From OLB4 sp002050165 (GTDB lineage: Bacteria > Bacteroidota > Ignavibacteria > Tepidaquicellales > Tepidaquicellaceae): DNA of 64,000 nucleotides. This document shows, piece by piece, positions 63,025 to 64,000 of this stretch; the stretch's first letter is position 1; each line of letters begins with the position of its first letter. The notes below the pieces were generated by a model. The model was not told where the DNA came from. It searched no databases and saw nothing but the letters and a program-made list of their open reading frames with translations. The stretch lies in NCBI GenBank assembly GCA_030263475.1, contig SZPC01000008.1:1-64000 (forward strand). Reading direction: 5' to 3'. The position numbers and the translations under genes are program-made.

Positions 63025-64000
63025 ATGCATAAGTTTATTATTGACAATCAGGAAGTAGAATACACTCCGGGAGAATCTATTATTCAAGCAGCAAAAAATG
63101 CCGGGATAGAAATTCCGAATTTTTGCTGGCATCCGGGATTATCTGTTGCAGGAAATTGCAGGATATGCCTTGTTGAAGTTGAAAAAATGCCAAAATTAGC
63201 GATAGCCTGTGCCACTCCGGTGACAGATGGTATGGTTGTTCACACTAAATCAAAACGCACTATTCACGCACAAAATGCGGTAATGGAATTCCTGTTGATT
63301 AATCACCCGTTGGACTGTCCCATTTGCGATGAAGCCGGGGAGTGTAAGTTGCAGGACTATGCTTATAAGTACAGTGTCGGTATTTCAAGATTTGACGAAG
63401 AAAAATTCAAAAAAGATAAACGTGTTGATATCGGACCAAACGTAATGTTTGATGGCGACAGGTGCATTAGCTGCTCGAGATGTATTCGTTTTTGCGACGA
63501 GATAGCGAAATCACCACAGTTGACTTTTGTTCGCAGGGGCGAAATGGTAACTATAAGAACATTTCCCGGTGAAGAACTTGATAATCCGTATTCAATGAAC
63601 GTCATTGAAATATGCCCGGTTGGCGCGTTAACCTCTAAAGATTTCAGGTTCAGGTCAAGGGTTTGGGAAATGTCAAATACCGAAAGCATTTGTCCCGGAT
63701 GTTCCCGAGGTTGTAATACGAGGCTCGGGGTCAGGAACAATGAAATTCTTCGAATTGAGCCTCGGGAGAATTTAGAGGTAAATGATTACTGGCTTTGCGA
63801 TTACGGCCGGCTGAACACATTTAAATACGTTAATGATAAAAATCTTAGAATCTCCGAACCTATTATTAAGTTAGATGAACCTGAAAATGAGAAGAAAGAT
63901 ACGGTAGAAACCGGATGGGACGAGGCAATCTCAAAAGCAGTTTCAATTCTTAGACGGTATAACTCATCAGAAATTTTGTTTGTTGCATCTCCGTTCTCAA
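63025..64000 (+). CDS. nuoG: NADH-quinone oxidoreductase subunit G (5' part, runs off the window)
   Basis: The first 325 residues of the complex I iron-sulfur subunit. The N-terminal 2Fe-2S cluster uses Cys34, Cys45, Cys48 and Cys62. The His94-x3-Cys98-x2-Cys101-x5-Cys107 set holds the N3-type 4Fe-4S cluster. Cys147, Cys150, Cys153 and Cys157 with the later 'CPVGAL' Cys hold further 4Fe-4S ligands. 'CPGCSRGCNTRLGV' begins the molybdopterin-oxidoreductase-like part. The ATG at 63025 starts the ferredoxin-like domain exactly (MHKFIIDNQEVEYTPGESII). It starts 87 bp after rng. No nuoE or nuoF precedes it. Confidence 0.95.
   Translation, partial: MHKFIIDNQEVEYTPGESIIQAAKNAGIEIPNFCWHPGLSVAGNCRICLVEVEKMPKLAIACATPVTDGMVVHTKSKRTIHAQNAVMEFLLINHPLDCPICDEAGECKLQDYAYKYSVGISRFDEEKFKKDKRVDIGPNVMFDGDRCISCSRCIRFCDEIAKSPQLTFVRRGEMVTIRTFPGEELDNPYSMNVIEICPVGALTSKDFRFRSRVWEMSNTESICPGCSRGCNTRLGVRNNEILRIEPRENLEVNDYWLCDYGRLNTFKYVNDKNLRISEPIIKLDEPENEKKDTVETGWDEAISKAVSILRRYNSSEILFVASPFS

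Overview
The window is a contiguous piece of a low-GC, Gram-negative chromosome. It most resembles the Ignavibacteria / Bacteroidota-Chlorobi lineage. Four type IX secretion (T9SS) C-terminal sorting domains of the 'QNFPNPFNP' type are present, counting one in a pseudogene. There are many outer-membrane barrels and lipoproteins, most genes lack a visible Shine-Dalgarno sequence, and the core genes (lon, dnaX, der, rho, nuoG/nuoH, yifB/comM, phoH-PIN) have the lengths and motifs expected of that group. No rRNA, CRISPR array, integrase or transposase was seen. The lineage call is inferred from protein style only.

Layout. 1-3.3 kb is decaying secreted-protein territory: an orphan propeller/T9SS fragment and a 2.2-kb beta-helix/T9SS gene broken by three in-frame stops with no frameshift. 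It is bounded by a hairpin terminator and a tRNA-Ala(GGC) gene. 3.5-15.0 kb has one unknown gene, then a complete seven-gene oligopeptide ABC importer read leftward: two paralogous lipoprotein binding proteins, permeases B and C, ATPases D and F, and an extra fused D-F ATPase. 15.3-24.6 kb has a secreted sugar dehydrogenase-like protein, an eroded gene remnant, an esterase plus glycogen synthase, a beta-CASP RNase, a 3-methyladenine glycosylase, a large TPR lipoprotein and a GH16 glucanase. 24.8-32.9 kb is a rightward housekeeping run: lon, dnaX, ureohydrolase, nth, peroxiredoxin, KdsC-like phosphatase, a small barrel and rmuC. 32.9-36.5 kb runs leftward with glucokinase-transketolase and a small lipoprotein. 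36.6-48.6 kb runs rightward: an M12-like secreted protease, a sugar-phosphate isomerase, nuoH, a TlpA-type oxidoreductase, a DUF6029-like barrel, an Omp28-like CxxC lipoprotein, a helix-hairpin-helix/barrel protein and PIN-PhoH. 48.6-51.5 kb holds yifB/comM and der (leftward). 51.7-54.6 kb is a three-part peptidase / TolB-propeller / Omp85-like protein. 54.6-59.8 kb runs leftward with ubiX, an ABC-2-like membrane protein, mltG and a GT39-like/TPR protein. 60-64 kb runs rightward with rho, an RNase E/G and the 5' part of nuoG.

How it fits together. The gene set suggests a heterotroph that imports peptides, degrades polymers outside the cell (GH16, secreted protease, sugar dehydrogenase), stores glycogen (glgA, glucokinase, phosphohexose isomerase, transketolase) and respires through complex I, whose genes are scattered here. 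No single new defence or mobile system stands out. The best leads are the peptidase-propeller-barrel fusion, the HhH-barrel protein near comM, the nonsense-split T9SS gene with an internal GC-rich codon-usage island, and the redundant four-ATPase peptide importer.
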